A stretch of 64,000 nucleotides of DNA from Marinobacter oulmenensis (GTDB lineage: Bacteria; Pseudomonadota; Gammaproteobacteria; Pseudomonadales; Oleiphilaceae): NCBI RefSeq assembly GCF_014201735.1, contig NZ_JACHFE010000001.1, positions 372,001 to 436,000 on the forward strand, in the 5' to 3' direction. The translations under genes were made by a program, and so were the position numbers. Below the pieces are notes generated by a model. That model searched no databases and had not been told where the DNA came from. It was given only the letters and a program-made list of their open reading frames with translations. Of this stretch, positions 52,681 through 64,000 are shown one piece after another (the first letter of the stretch is position 1; each line of letters begins with the position of its first letter).

Positions 52681-55131
52681 TCAGTGCACAGACGCGCCCT
52701 GTCTGGGTTTGCTGGCAAAGCAGACCTGGAATACATCGTTGAAGTGTCCGGCGAAATTGACCGTCAATCCTTCCTTGAGATACTCCGGCAGCTCCTCGTA
52801 ATCCCCCTGATTGGCTTTCGGCAGGATCAGGCTGCTGATCTTCTGGCGCCGGGCCGCAATCACTTTCTCGCGAATACCGCCCACGGGCAGCACCTGCCCG
52901 GTCAGGGTCAACTCGCCGGTCATGGCGATGTTCTGCTGCGGCGCCTCCCGACGGGCGATGGACAGCAGGGCAGTGGCCATGGTGACGCCCGCGCTGGGAC
53001 CATCCTTGGGCGTCGCCCCTTCCGGTACGTGCAGGTGGACGAAGGACTTGTCGAAGAAGCCCGGGTCGCCCTTGTAACGTTTCAGGTTGGACGACACGAA
53101 GCTGTAGGCGATTTCCGCCGATTCCCGCATCACATCCCCCAGTTGGCCGGTCAGCTTGAAGCCTCGCTGGCTGGAGTGGATCCGGGACGCCTCGATGCTC
53201 AGCGTGGCGCCGCCCATGGCTGTCCAGGCCAGGCCGGTCACCACACCGGTGCCCTTGAGGGACTTTTCCTTGCGGAACACGGGCTGGCCCAGATAGCCGG
53301 CCAGGTCCTGAACGCCCACTTTCACCGGTTTGTCAGGATCATCCAGCAGTTTGACGATGCCCTTGCGAACGATCTTGTGCAGCAGTTTCTCCAGGCTTCG
53401 GACCCCGGCTTCCCGGGCATAACCTTCGATCACCTGCCGGATGGCCGCATCAGTGATGTTGAGCTGTTTCTTGAGCAGCCCGGTACGCTTGAGCAGTCTG
53501 GGCAGCAGGTAATGCTTGGCGATGGCCAGTTTTTCTTCGGCGATGTAGCCGGACAGCCGGATCACGTCCATCCGGTCGAGCAGCGCTCTGGGGATGGTAT
53601 CCAGCTGGTTGGCGGTGCAGATGAACAGCACCTTGGACAGATCCATGCGGACGTCCAGGTAGTGGTCCAGAAACTCCCGGTTCTGTTCCGGGTCCAGGGT
53701 CTCCAGCAGGGCAGATGCCGGGTCGCCCTGGAAGGACGAGCCGATCTTGTCGATTTCGTCGAGCATGATCACCGGGTTGGCCACACCGGTATCCTTGAGG
53801 GCCTGAGCGAATTTGCCCGGCATGGCGCCGATGTAGGTGCGCCGATGCCCCTTGATCTCCGCCTCGTCGCGCATGCCGCCGAGGCTGAAGCGATAGAATT
53901 TCCGGCCCAGGGCATCCGCCACGGAATGGCCGATGGAGGTCTTGCCCACGCCCGGCGGGCCGACCAGCAGAAGTATGGAACCACTCACTTCGCCCTTGAA
54001 GGAACCCTCGGCCAGGAACTCCACAATCCGGCTTTTCACGTCTTCCAGGCCGTCATGGTCCCGATCGAGTACCCGGCGCGCCTCGGGTAGATCAAAATGA
54101 TCCTCGGAATGGATGCCCCAGGGCACTTGGGTCAGCCAGTCCAGGTAGTTACGGGTAACGCCATACTCTGGTGAGCCCTGCTCCAGGACCTGCAGTTTCT
54201 GGACTTCATCACGGAAACGCTCCAGAACCGCTTCGGGCGGGTCTAGCTTTTCCATGCGCTCCTCGAAGCGCTCAATGTCTGCGGTCTTGTCATCCTTGGC
54301 AATGCCCAGTTCCCGCTGGATGACCTTTAGCTGTTCACGCAGGAAGAAGTCGCGCTGGTGCTTTTGCACCTTTTCGTTTACTTCCTCGTTGATTTCGGAC
54401 TGCAGGCGGGCCACCTCCAGCTCTTTGCGCATCAGCAGCAGGACTTTCTCCATACGATGCAGCAGGGGCACCGCATCCAGCACGTCCTGCAGATCCCGGC
54501 CGGGGGCACTGGTCATGGAGGCGCCAAAGTCGGCCAGCGGCGAGCTGTCGTCGGGGCCAAAGCGGGACAGGTACTGCTTGACCTCCTCGCCATAGAGCGG
54601 GTTGGTCCGCAGCAGTTCCTTGATGGCGCTGATGATGGCGAGGGTGTAGGCCTTCAGTTCGTCGGCCGCTTCCTCGGGTTCCTCGGGGTATTCCACCTCG
54701 ACCAGATACGGTGGGCGACGCCGGAGCCACTGCACGATCCGGAAGCGTTTCAGCCCCTGAGCGATGAACTGTACCTTGCCGCCTTCCTGCTGGGCCTGGT
54801 GCACGCGCACGGCGCAGCCGATGGTTTCCACCTTCTCGCTGGCGGGCACGTCATCCTCCGACTCGGGATCCTCCACGTAACAGATGCCCATCACCCGGTG
54901 GTCGGTTTCGCCCACGCGTTTGAGGGTCTCCTGCCAGGGATTCTGGTTGACCATGATGGGCTGGACCTGGGCCGGGAAGAACGGCCGGTTGGACACCGGG
55001 AGCACATACATGCGCTGGGGCATGACCTGGTCGGGCAGGGCCAGGCCCTTGCTGTGCTCGTCCTTGCCAATGTATTCGGCCAGGTCCTCTTCGAATTCTT
55101 CCAGGGAGTCGTTGCGGTTCTCGTCGTTCAT
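52681..55131 (-). CDS. lon: ATP-dependent Lon protease
   Basis: An 816-residue Lon. The N-terminal substrate domain starts after an acidic tail (LPVSNRPFFPAQVQPIMV), a coiled coil follows (about 190-260), the AAA module has Walker A GPPGVGKTS and Walker B VIMLDEIDK, and the protease domain has the catalytic Ser in PKDGPSAGVTM and the dyad Lys near VIAARRQKI. The gene stands alone and not next to clpX, where the ordinary lon lies, so it is probably a second Lon of the AsrA type known in pseudomonads. A weak sigma-32-like CTTGAAA lies upstream on the minus strand (55196-55190). Confidence 0.93.
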   Translation of the reverse strand: MNDENRNDSLEEFEEDLAEYIGKDEHSKGLALPDQVMPQRMYVLPVSNRPFFPAQVQPIMVNQNPWQETLKRVGETDHRVMGICYVEDPESEDDVPASEKVETIGCAVRVHQAQQEGGKVQFIAQGLKRFRIVQWLRRRPPYLVEVEYPEEPEEAADELKAYTLAIISAIKELLRTNPLYGEEVKQYLSRFGPDDSSPLADFGASMTSAPGRDLQDVLDAVPLLHRMEKVLLLMRKELEVARLQSEINEEVNEKVQKHQRDFFLREQLKVIQRELGIAKDDKTADIERFEERMEKLDPPEAVLERFRDEVQKLQVLEQGSPEYGVTRNYLDWLTQVPWGIHSEDHFDLPEARRVLDRDHDGLEDVKSRIVEFLAEGSFKGEVSGSILLLVGPPGVGKTSIGHSVADALGRKFYRFSLGGMRDEAEIKGHRRTYIGAMPGKFAQALKDTGVANPVIMLDEIDKIGSSFQGDPASALLETLDPEQNREFLDHYLDVRMDLSKVLFICTANQLDTIPRALLDRMDVIRLSGYIAEEKLAIAKHYLLPRLLKRTGLLKKQLNITDAAIRQVIEGYAREAGVRSLEKLLHKIVRKGIVKLLDDPDKPVKVGVQDLAGYLGQPVFRKEKSLKGTGVVTGLAWTAMGGATLSIEASRIHSSQRGFKLTGQLGDVMRESAEIAYSFVSSNLKRYKGDPGFFDKSFVHLHVPEGATPKDGPSAGVTMATALLSIARREAPQQNIAMTGELTLTGQVLPVGGIREKVIAARRQKISSLILPKANQGDYEELPEYLKEGLTVNFAGHFNDVFQVCFASKPRQGASVH

Positions 55132-55270
55132 ACCGTTTTGCTCTCAAGGCTTTAGGGATTAACTGGTTATGTGACGGCGGCTTTGGTTTTTTCAAGCTGG
55201 CTTGATTTCTGTGGGGCTGACATCATATGTCTACAACCATTCATTCATTTCCGGTTCAGGTGCCTCAAAC

Positions 55271-56134
55271 ATGAGCGACTCCCCCTACATCTTCGACGCC
55301 ACCATGGAGAACTTTCAGCAGCGGGTCATGGAGGCTTCGGCCACCACGCCGGTGCTGGTGGATGTCTGGGCTGACTGGTGTGCCCCCTGTAAACAGTTGA
55401 TGCCGATTCTGGAAAAGCTGGCCGGGGAATATGAGGGCAACCTGCAGTTGGCCAAGGTAAATGCCGACCAGCAGCAGGAACTGACCGCGTCCCTGGGTGT
55501 GCGCAGCCTGCCGACAGTCATCCTGGTGAAAGATGGCCAGGCGGTGGATGGTTTCAACGGCGCCCTGCCCGAAAGTGAAATCCGCAAAGTGCTGGAGAAA
55601 CACGTCGATGCGCCAGCCGAGGATCCCTATGAGAAAGCGCAGGCCCTGTGGGAAGAGGGTGAAGTGGATGCGGCCCTGGCTATCCTCACCGAGCTGAACC
55701 GGAAGGATCCGGAGAACCTGGAAGTGCTCATCGACCTGGCTCAGTTGAAGGCTGAAAAGGGCGACCTGGAAACCGCTGAACAGGTTCTGGAGAGCCTGCC
55801 GCCCGAGGAGAAAATGCAGCACAAGGCCAAACAGCTGGCTGCCCGAGTGAAGTTCATGAAACAGGCCGGGGAGTTACCGCCGATGGCCGACCTGGAAGCC
55901 CGGCTGGCGGACAACCCGAAAGACCCGGACGCCCTGCACCAACTGGCGCTCCAGCATGTGCTTCGGGATAACAATGCCGAGGCCATGGAGCTGCTGATCC
56001 GTCTGATGCAGGCCCAGCCCGACTATCAGGACGGCGTCGCCAAAAACACCCTGATCGAGCTGTTTGACAAGCTGGGCAATGGCAACCCGGATGTCCGGGC
56101 CTATCGTCGTAAACTGTATACCCTGATGCACTGA
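55271..56134 (+). CDS. Thioredoxin-TPR chaperone, CnoX/YbbN-like
   Basis: A 287-residue protein with an N-terminal thioredoxin fold (VLVDVWADWCAPCKQL; active-site CxxC at Cys37 and Cys40, then SLPTVILVKDG) and a C-terminal TPR region (about 115-285). This is the CnoX/YbbN layout, holdase chaperones that help proteins under oxidative stress. E. coli YbbN lacks the full CxxC; here both Cys are present, so redox activity is likely. The ATG at 55271 gives the conserved MSDSPYIFDATMENF. It diverges from lon. Confidence 0.85.
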   Translation: MSDSPYIFDATMENFQQRVMEASATTPVLVDVWADWCAPCKQLMPILEKLAGEYEGNLQLAKVNADQQQELTASLGVRSLPTVILVKDGQAVDGFNGALPESEIRKVLEKHVDAPAEDPYEKAQALWEEGEVDAALAILTELNRKDPENLEVLIDLAQLKAEKGDLETAEQVLESLPPEEKMQHKAKQLAARVKFMKQAGELPPMADLEARLADNPKDPDALHQLALQHVLRDNNAEAMELLIRLMQAQPDYQDGVAKNTLIELFDKLGNGNPDVRAYRRKLYTLMH

Positions 56135-56169
56135 TCAACGCTGATTCGGCCAGAGGGAAAGGGTGCGTT

Positions 56170-57609
56170 GTGAGCAGAGGTAGCTTGCGCCTATGGTTGG
56201 TGTTACTGGCGGCTCTCACGCTGGTTTCCGGCTGTGCCTCCCGTCAGTATGCCGGCCACCCGGCCGAGGTTCCGGGCGCAGACCAGTGCCAGCGGGTGTT
56301 TTCCGACTGGCAGCGGCAGGTTGCCGAGACCGGGAGCTTCGATGCCCAGGCGGTGCCGGTGCCGGGCTATCCATTCCTTCGGGTCAACCGGCTTCTGGCC
56401 AGTTTCCCGCTTGATACATTCTCCGGCCTGCAACGGCAGGAGTGGCTGAGTCGTTCCCACCAGTTGGCCTTGAATGCCTGGAAGTATGAGTCCGCTGCCA
56501 TGGACGGGGCCCGGGGTGTGATGCTGGAGCGGCTCCGCCAGTGCGGCGAACGGGCTGTCGATACCCTGAAGAGCGATGACGAGCGCTGGCATCAGATGGC
56601 GGCCCTCGTTGATGTGCCGGACAGCTACAATACCCCGGCGCGGGTGGCCGGGGCCTACCCCCTGGTTGCTCCGGTGGTCCGCTGGCGGGCCGGCGTGGTG
56701 ATGACCGAACTGCTTGCTGATTTCAATCGGTACCGGCCGGCGCATCCGGTGCGGATTTACAGGCCTCCGGAGTCCGGCCAGGCTCAGGATCCGGCCGAAC
56801 TGATGGCCAGGGCAACCAGCCGCAGTGTTCTCGGGATTCCCTCCTTCAGGTCGGAGGAGGCGCGCCAACTGTTTACCCGGTACGCGCCCTCCTGGCAGGT
56901 GGAGACTGCCGGTGCCAGTGACCAGCCGGGCACGCCTGGCCGCGATCCTGCCGGTGCTCTGCAGTTTCGGGCGGAGCCCGTGGTTTTCAGTCAGGTTGCG
57001 TATACACGGTTTGGTGGCCAGGTATTGCCGCAGTTGGTGTATACCCTCTGGTTCCCCCGTCGCCCGGCCGAAAGTCGATTTGGTATTGCCGCGGGCGAGC
57101 TGGATGGCCTGGTTTGGCGCGTTACCCTGGGCACTGACGGCCAGCCGTTGATCTACGACTCGATTCATCCCTGCGGCTGCTACCACACCTGGGTGCTGGC
57201 GCCCGGCGGCCTGAGGCCGAAGGGCGGGCTGTCATACTGGCAGGAGCCGCTGTGGATTGCCGGAAGTGCGCCGGCGACAGACGGCGGGCTGGCTCTGCAG
57301 GTGTCGGCTGGGCAGCATTATCTGATGGGGGTTAGCCGGGAGCCGGCAGAGGCTGGTGATCGAGTGACGGCCTATGCTTTGGAGCCTTACGGAAGGCTGA
57401 GGGGTAGAAGCTTTGCCGGTGGACGTCTGTTCAACAGTGAGGGCCTGATTCCGGGAACCGAGCGCCCCGAGCGATTTCTGCTCTGGCCCACCGGGGTGCC
57501 GTCTCCGGGTGCGATGCGACAGTGGGGCAGCCATGCCACTGCGTTCGTCGGTACCCGGCACTTTGACTCGCCCTGGCTGCTGGAGAGACTGTTTGGGTAT
57601 CCAGAGTAG
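56170..57609 (+). CDS. Unrecognised lipoprotein of 479 residues
   Basis: A lipoprotein signal peptide (LWLVLLAALTLVSGC, lipobox Cys22) precedes a long mature part without repeats or a familiar domain. The body is mixed alpha-beta with short blocks such as RFGIAAGELDGLVWRVTLG and a CGCYHTW near residue 335 that may be metal-binding or structural. The start is GTG at 56170. It follows the CnoX-like gene by 35 bases and could be in the same transcript, with a strong terminator after it. I do not know its function; outer-membrane location is likely. Confidence 0.75.
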   Translation: MSRGSLRLWLVLLAALTLVSGCASRQYAGHPAEVPGADQCQRVFSDWQRQVAETGSFDAQAVPVPGYPFLRVNRLLASFPLDTFSGLQRQEWLSRSHQLALNAWKYESAAMDGARGVMLERLRQCGERAVDTLKSDDERWHQMAALVDVPDSYNTPARVAGAYPLVAPVVRWRAGVVMTELLADFNRYRPAHPVRIYRPPESGQAQDPAELMARATSRSVLGIPSFRSEEARQLFTRYAPSWQVETAGASDQPGTPGRDPAGALQFRAEPVVFSQVAYTRFGGQVLPQLVYTLWFPRRPAESRFGIAAGELDGLVWRVTLGTDGQPLIYDSIHPCGCYHTWVLAPGGLRPKGGLSYWQEPLWIAGSAPATDGGLALQVSAGQHYLMGVSREPAEAGDRVTAYALEPYGRLRGRSFAGGRLFNSEGLIPGTERPERFLLWPTGVPSPGAMRQWGSHATAFVGTRHFDSPWLLERLFGYPE

Positions 57610-57623
57610 TTGGCTGCTTCCAT

Positions 57624-57652
57624 AAAAAAGCCGGGCTGTGAGCCCGGCTTTT
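57624..57652 (+). terminator. Intrinsic terminator after the lipoprotein gene
   Basis: AAAAAAGCCGGGC / GCCCGGCTTTT with a 5-base loop; works for either direction, including the convergent aminomutase gene. Confidence 0.85.
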
Positions 57653-57672
57653 CAGCGTAGGAGTCCAACGGA

Positions 57673-59037
57673 TCAGCCGTTGCCTTTCTTCATGGCCTCG
57701 TACTCGTCTTCAAAGAAGAACTTTTCCTCTCCGAAGGCGGGCTCAAGTTCATGGAGCCAGGTCGCGGTCTCGCTGTATTTGGCGAAGAACGGACGCTGTA
57801 CCCAGTCCGGGTTGCGTCCCTGCAGGAAGCGCAGGACAAATACTTTCTCTCCCTGAACTTCAGTAATGCCCTGAATCTCCACCTTGCCGGGGCCGGCGCT
57901 CATGCTCGGGCCTCGAGCGGTCCGCGCCAGGCCGGAGACCTTTTTTATGGCCTCGCGGTAGATGTTGAAGGCTTCGGCCAGCGGTACTTCGAAGTAGTTC
58001 TTGGCGCCGGTGTCACGTTCCACAAACATGTAATAGGGAATGATGCCCAGCTGGACCTCTTTCTTCCAGAGCCGGGCCCAGGCGTCGGTATCGTCATTGA
58101 CATGCTTGATCAGCGGGCCCTGGGCGCGGATCTCGGCCCCGGTCGCGCGAATACGGCGAATGGCCTCTTCGGCAATGTCCGTGGTGATCTCCTGCCAGTG
58201 GTTGTAATGGGCCATGATGGCCACGTGCTTGCCGGCATCGACCAGTTTCGCGAACAGTTCGATCAACTCATCGGCGTCCTTGTCGGTGACAAACCGGTAG
58301 GGCCAGAAGGTCAGCGCCTTGGTGCCGATCCGGATGGTTTGAATGTGGTCGTATTCCGGGTCCAGCAGGGGTTCCAGATACTGCACCAGATTCTTGGTCT
58401 TCATGATCATCGGATCGCCGCCGGTTACCAGCAGGTCGGTCACTTCCGGGTGTTCCGCCAGGTAGCCGTGCAGCTTCCCGGCGTCGGTGCTGGCCATTTT
58501 CAGGTCCTTGTCACCGACGAACTGGGCCCAGCGGAAACAGAAGGTACAGTAGCTGTGGCAGGTCTGGCCCTGGGATGGGAAGAACAGCACGGTTTCCCGA
58601 TACTTGTGCTGGACGCCGTCAAGAACTTCGCCGTCCAGTTCCGGCATGTTCATTTCCATCTGTCCGGCGGGGTGCGGGTTCAGTTCGTCCCGGACTTCCT
58701 TGGCAATGGTCTGGATTTCCTTCTTGTCGGCGCCTTCGCGATGCAGTTGCGCCACGCGTTCGTAATGTTCTTCCTTCAGCATGGCCTTTTGCGGGAAGAC
58801 CAGTTGATAGATCGGGTCGTTGGGAACCTGGTCCCAGTTGATCAGTTCGTTGATCACATACTCGTTGACCCGGAAGGGCAGCACGCTGGCCACCACTTTC
58901 ATTTCAAACAGGGTATCTTCCGGGAGATTCTGGATGGCTTCAATCTTGTCGAGCTGGCGGTCCGTATAAACCTTGAACCTGCGCTCCTCGAATTCCTTGA
59001 CCGGGATACGGTTCGGGAAGGTAACGATGGAGTTCAT
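57673..59037 (-). CDS. KamA-family radical SAM protein (lysine 2,3-aminomutase-like)
   Basis: A 454-residue radical SAM enzyme. The cluster motif CxxxCxxC reads CHSYCTFCF with Cys at 160, 164 and 167, followed by DLLVTGGDPMIM and a late GPGKVEI that would supply the PLP-binding Lys of the aminomutases. The family includes lysine 2,3-aminomutase and glutamate 2,3-aminomutase, so a beta-amino-acid osmolyte product is possible in a marine bacterium, but this is inference. The ATG at 59037 is chosen; a longer frame upstream reaches into the promoter region. It diverges from aceE. Confidence 0.85.
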   Translation of the reverse strand: MNSIVTFPNRIPVKEFEERRFKVYTDRQLDKIEAIQNLPEDTLFEMKVVASVLPFRVNEYVINELINWDQVPNDPIYQLVFPQKAMLKEEHYERVAQLHREGADKKEIQTIAKEVRDELNPHPAGQMEMNMPELDGEVLDGVQHKYRETVLFFPSQGQTCHSYCTFCFRWAQFVGDKDLKMASTDAGKLHGYLAEHPEVTDLLVTGGDPMIMKTKNLVQYLEPLLDPEYDHIQTIRIGTKALTFWPYRFVTDKDADELIELFAKLVDAGKHVAIMAHYNHWQEITTDIAEEAIRRIRATGAEIRAQGPLIKHVNDDTDAWARLWKKEVQLGIIPYYMFVERDTGAKNYFEVPLAEAFNIYREAIKKVSGLARTARGPSMSAGPGKVEIQGITEVQGEKVFVLRFLQGRNPDWVQRPFFAKYSETATWLHELEPAFGEEKFFFEDEYEAMKKGNG

Positions 59038-59449
59038 AGATCGCCCTCGGTTGTTGTTAGCGATGGGGAAATGGTCTGACCACCTCCAATGGTCAAAAAA
59101 CGGGCAGGAAGTATACATAAATAGAAATTTATTTTCAGGTCTAACGAAATTTTCCCGGTGCGGGTCGGGAAATGCTTTGTGTCGACGGGTTTCAGCACCA
59201 AGGATTGCGTAAGTAATCTAAATAAATTGCTTCAGATCACAATTAAAACGGGTGTTTGTTTGTTTTTTGGGGTGTTTTTGTAGTAAAAATACGAAAGTTT
59301 TATTCCTTATGGTCTGATAGAAATCCTCTGACTTGTATGCGGCCCGGTTCATCGGTTGACTGTCCTTATGTCGGAGGTCCCGGACAGAAAAAACAGGAAA
59401 GCTGTTCTATGCTTGAGAAAGTTTCAAAACAATGCCAACGGGAGGTTTG
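59038..59449. promoter_or_regulatory. AT-rich divergent promoter region between the KamA-like gene and aceE
   Basis: 412 bases with no gene. Unlike the neighbours it is AT-rich, with T runs near 59255-59300. TTGC..TCACAATT at 59225-59244 has one good Crp-type half site. An operator for a pyruvate-sensing repressor was looked for and not found with confidence. The ribosome site GGGAGG of aceE is at 59439-59444. Confidence 0.4.
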
Positions 59450-62113
<2,664 letters not shown>

Positions 62114-62125
62114 GGAGTCCGCCCA

Positions 62126-63808
62126 ATGAGTGAACAGGAAATCAAGGTTCCCGATCTTGGCGGCGCAGACGAAGTCGAGATCATCGAAGTCACGGTCAGT
62201 GAAGGGGATACGGTTGGTGAGGAAGATCCGATCCTGACCCTCGAGTCTGACAAAGCCTCTGTCGAGCTGCCGTCACCGGCAGCCGGCAAGATCACCAAGA
62301 TCACCGCCAAGGTCGGTGACAAGGTCAAAGAAGGCGACGTGGTTGGTACCCTGGAAGTCAGCGGCGATGCTGGTGACTCCGGGTCCTCTGATGACGAGCC
62401 TGAAGAAAACCAGGAGCCCGAAGGCGAGAGCCAGGAAGCGGCTGAGAGTTCGGATGACGGCAAGGCGGAAGAGTCCAAGCCGGCACCGAAAAAATCCGGC
62501 GGCTCCCGCACCGAGACCGTGAAGGTTCCGAACCTGGACGGTTTCGAGGATGTACCGGTCATCGAGATCAATGTGTCTGAAGGCGACACGGTCGGCGAGG
62601 AAGACCCGCTGGTGACCGTTGAGTCTGACAAGGCCACCATGGAGATCCCGTCACCTTATGCCGGCAAAGTCGGCAAGATCCTGGTCAAGGAAGGTGACAA
62701 GCTTTCCGAAGGCAATGATCTGCTGGAAATGACCATTGAGGAAGAGGGCGGCGACGAAGCCGAAGACGCCGGCTCGAGCGAGGATAGCGGCAAGGCCTCG
62801 GAGAAGACCTCCGAACCGGAGCAGAAAAAGGCGCCGGAAAAGCAGGAGTCTGCGCCTTCCCAGCCTCAGGGTTCCACCTACGAGCCACCCGCGCCCGGCA
62901 CCAAGGTGCATGCAGGGCCGGCGGTTCGTAAGCTTGCCCGCGAGCTTGGCGCTGACCTGACCCGCATCAAGGGCAGTGGTCCGAAAAACCGGATCATCAA
63001 GGATGATGTTCACGCCTATGTGAAGAGTCAGTTGCAACAGGCTCAGCAGGGCGGTTCTGTCGGCACCGGTTCCGGTATTCCGGGTGTGAAACTGCCGGAC
63101 TTCAGCCAGTTTGGCGAAGTGGAGCGCGAGGGCATGTCCCGCATGATGGCGGCTACCGCCACCAACATGCAGCGCAGCTGGCTCAACGTGCCCCACGTGA
63201 CCCAGTTTGATGATGCCGACATCACCGAGATGGAAGCCTTCCGCAAAGCCCAGAAAACCGCCGGCGAGAAGAAGGGCATCAAGATGACGCCCCTGCCGTT
63301 CCTGCTCAAGGCGTGTGCGGCGGCACTGGCGGAACTGCCCCAGTTCAACGTGTCCCTGGACATGGAGCGCAAGGAGGTGGTTCACAAGAAGTACATCCAT
63401 ATCGGTATTGCGGTGGACACGCCCCATGGCCTGATGGTTCCTGTGATTCGTGACGTGGATCAGAAAGGGCTCTGGGAGCTGGCGGCAGAGAGTGCCGAAC
63501 TGGCCCAGAAGGCCCGGGACAAGCAGCTCAAGCCTGCGGAAATGCAGGGTGCCTGCTTCACCATCACCAGCCTGGGTGGCATTGGTGGTACCGCTTTCAC
63601 GCCGATCGTGAATACGCCGGAAGTGGCGATTCTCGGGGTGTCCAAGGCGTCCATGAAGCCGGTCTGGGATGGCCAGGAGTTTCAGCCGCGGCTAATGCTG
63701 CCGCTGTCGCTGTCCTATGACCACCGGGCGGTCAACGGTGCCGACGCGGCCCGTTTCACCAACCTGCTGACGCAACTGCTGGGGGATATCCGAACCCTGC
63801 TGCTGTAA
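62126..63808 (+). CDS. aceF: Dihydrolipoamide acetyltransferase (E2 of pyruvate dehydrogenase)
   Basis: A 560-residue E2. There are two lipoyl domains (about 3-75 and 130-205), each with the lipoylated Lys in ESDKA, joined by acidic Pro/Ala/Ser linkers, then the E1/E3 binding domain (HAGPAVRKLARELGADLTRIKGSGPKNRI, about 255-290) and the catalytic domain ending with the active-site His in YDHRAVNGADAARF. E. coli has three lipoyl domains, so this is the two-domain form common in pseudomonads. It is cotranscribed with aceE; no lpd gene follows here. Confidence 0.97.
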   Translation: MSEQEIKVPDLGGADEVEIIEVTVSEGDTVGEEDPILTLESDKASVELPSPAAGKITKITAKVGDKVKEGDVVGTLEVSGDAGDSGSSDDEPEENQEPEGESQEAAESSDDGKAEESKPAPKKSGGSRTETVKVPNLDGFEDVPVIEINVSEGDTVGEEDPLVTVESDKATMEIPSPYAGKVGKILVKEGDKLSEGNDLLEMTIEEEGGDEAEDAGSSEDSGKASEKTSEPEQKKAPEKQESAPSQPQGSTYEPPAPGTKVHAGPAVRKLARELGADLTRIKGSGPKNRIIKDDVHAYVKSQLQQAQQGGSVGTGSGIPGVKLPDFSQFGEVEREGMSRMMAATATNMQRSWLNVPHVTQFDDADITEMEAFRKAQKTAGEKKGIKMTPLPFLLKACAAALAELPQFNVSLDMERKEVVHKKYIHIGIAVDTPHGLMVPVIRDVDQKGLWELAAESAELAQKARDKQLKPAEMQGACFTITSLGGIGGTAFTPIVNTPEVAILGVSKASMKPVWDGQEFQPRLMLPLSLSYDHRAVNGADAARFTNLLTQLLGDIRTLLL

Positions 63809-63833
63809 GGCGAGTGGTCAAGCCACTAAACGG

Positions 63834-63862
63834 AAAACCCCGGCCTGGTGCCGGGGTTTTTT
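63834..63862 (+). terminator. Intrinsic terminator after aceF
   Basis: AAAACCCCGG / CCGGGGTTTTTT around CCTGGTG. Confidence 0.85.
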
Positions 63863-63909
63863 ATGTCTGGAGATCAGGGGCAGGCAGCATAATGGCCCGC
63901 CCTGAACGC

Positions 63910-63936
63910 AAAAACCCCGGCCAAAGGCCGGGGCTT
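63910..63936 (-). terminator. Intrinsic terminator of the outer-membrane protein gene at the right edge
   Basis: On the minus strand GCCCCGGCC / GGCCGGGGTTTTT with a T run, 29 bases beyond the stop of that gene. Confidence 0.75.
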
Positions 63937-63964
63937 CTGCTGAGTTAACTTCTAACAGGAAGTA

Positions 63965-64000
63965 TTAGAAGTTGTACTGGGCTGCGAACAGCAGGCGGTT
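63965..64000 (-). CDS. C-terminus of an outer-membrane beta-barrel protein (cut by window edge)
   Basis: The last 11 residues read NRLLFAAQYNF followed by TAA. The alternating hydrophobic pattern and the terminal Phe are the BAM signal of an outer-membrane porin or similar barrel. The rest lies outside the window. Confidence 0.6.
   Translation of the reverse strand, partial: NRLLFAAQYNF

Overview
The window looks like chromosome of a marine gammaproteobacterium, most probably Marinobacter or a close relative. This is inferred from gene content and order: dnaK-dnaJ-dapB-carAB-greA-yhbY-rlmE-ftsH-folP-glmM-tpiA-secG-tRNA-rimP-nusA-infB-rbfA-truB-rpsO-pnp is the pseudomonad-type arrangement, and the tmRNA tag reads ANDENYALAA. 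Most genes are GC-rich and closely packed; one block (about 7.6-13.7 kb) is clearly AT-richer and looks acquired.

Region by region. 1-332: 3' end of an amidase. 475-7587: an iron-siderophore uptake locus with a TonB-dependent receptor, two FecCD-type permeases, a periplasmic binding protein and a divergent ABC ATPase whose gene overlaps a sucrase/ferredoxin-like protein. Two Fur-box-like sites sit in its promoters. 7588-13730: an accessory island inserted beside the 3' end of ssrA. It holds a gene-poor flank with an orphan Fur-like box, a vsr gene broken by an amber codon, a C5-cytosine methyltransferase, a large GHKL (MutL/MORC-like) ATPase, an unrecognised 406-residue protein and a phage-repressor fragment. 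This gene set fits the restriction-modification-linked MORC/MutL-type ATPase operons known from comparative genomics and is the best candidate here for an incompletely described defence system. 13731-20065: trans-translation (ssrA, smpB), a sodium symporter, ratA-rnfH, bamE, fur and recN.

20066-45818: the long housekeeping block: heat-shock chaperones grpE-dnaK-dnaJ with sigma-32-like promoters; dapB; carAB behind a promoter plus terminator that resembles an attenuator; greA; rRNA modification and ribosome assembly genes; ftsH; folP; glmM; tpiA; secG; tRNA-Leu(GAG); the nusA-infB translation operon; rpsO and pnp. Between tRNA-Leu and rimP lies a promoter-terminator pair that could encode a small RNA of about 110 nt.

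45819-64000: a branched-chain amino-acid ABC transporter (livK, livH, livM, livG, livF), a TPR membrane protein, a MarR regulator, a stand-alone Lon protease, a CnoX-like thioredoxin-TPR chaperone, an unrecognised lipoprotein, a KamA-type radical SAM aminomutase, and aceE-aceF of pyruvate dehydrogenase. The last bases encode the C-terminus of a minus-strand outer-membrane protein.
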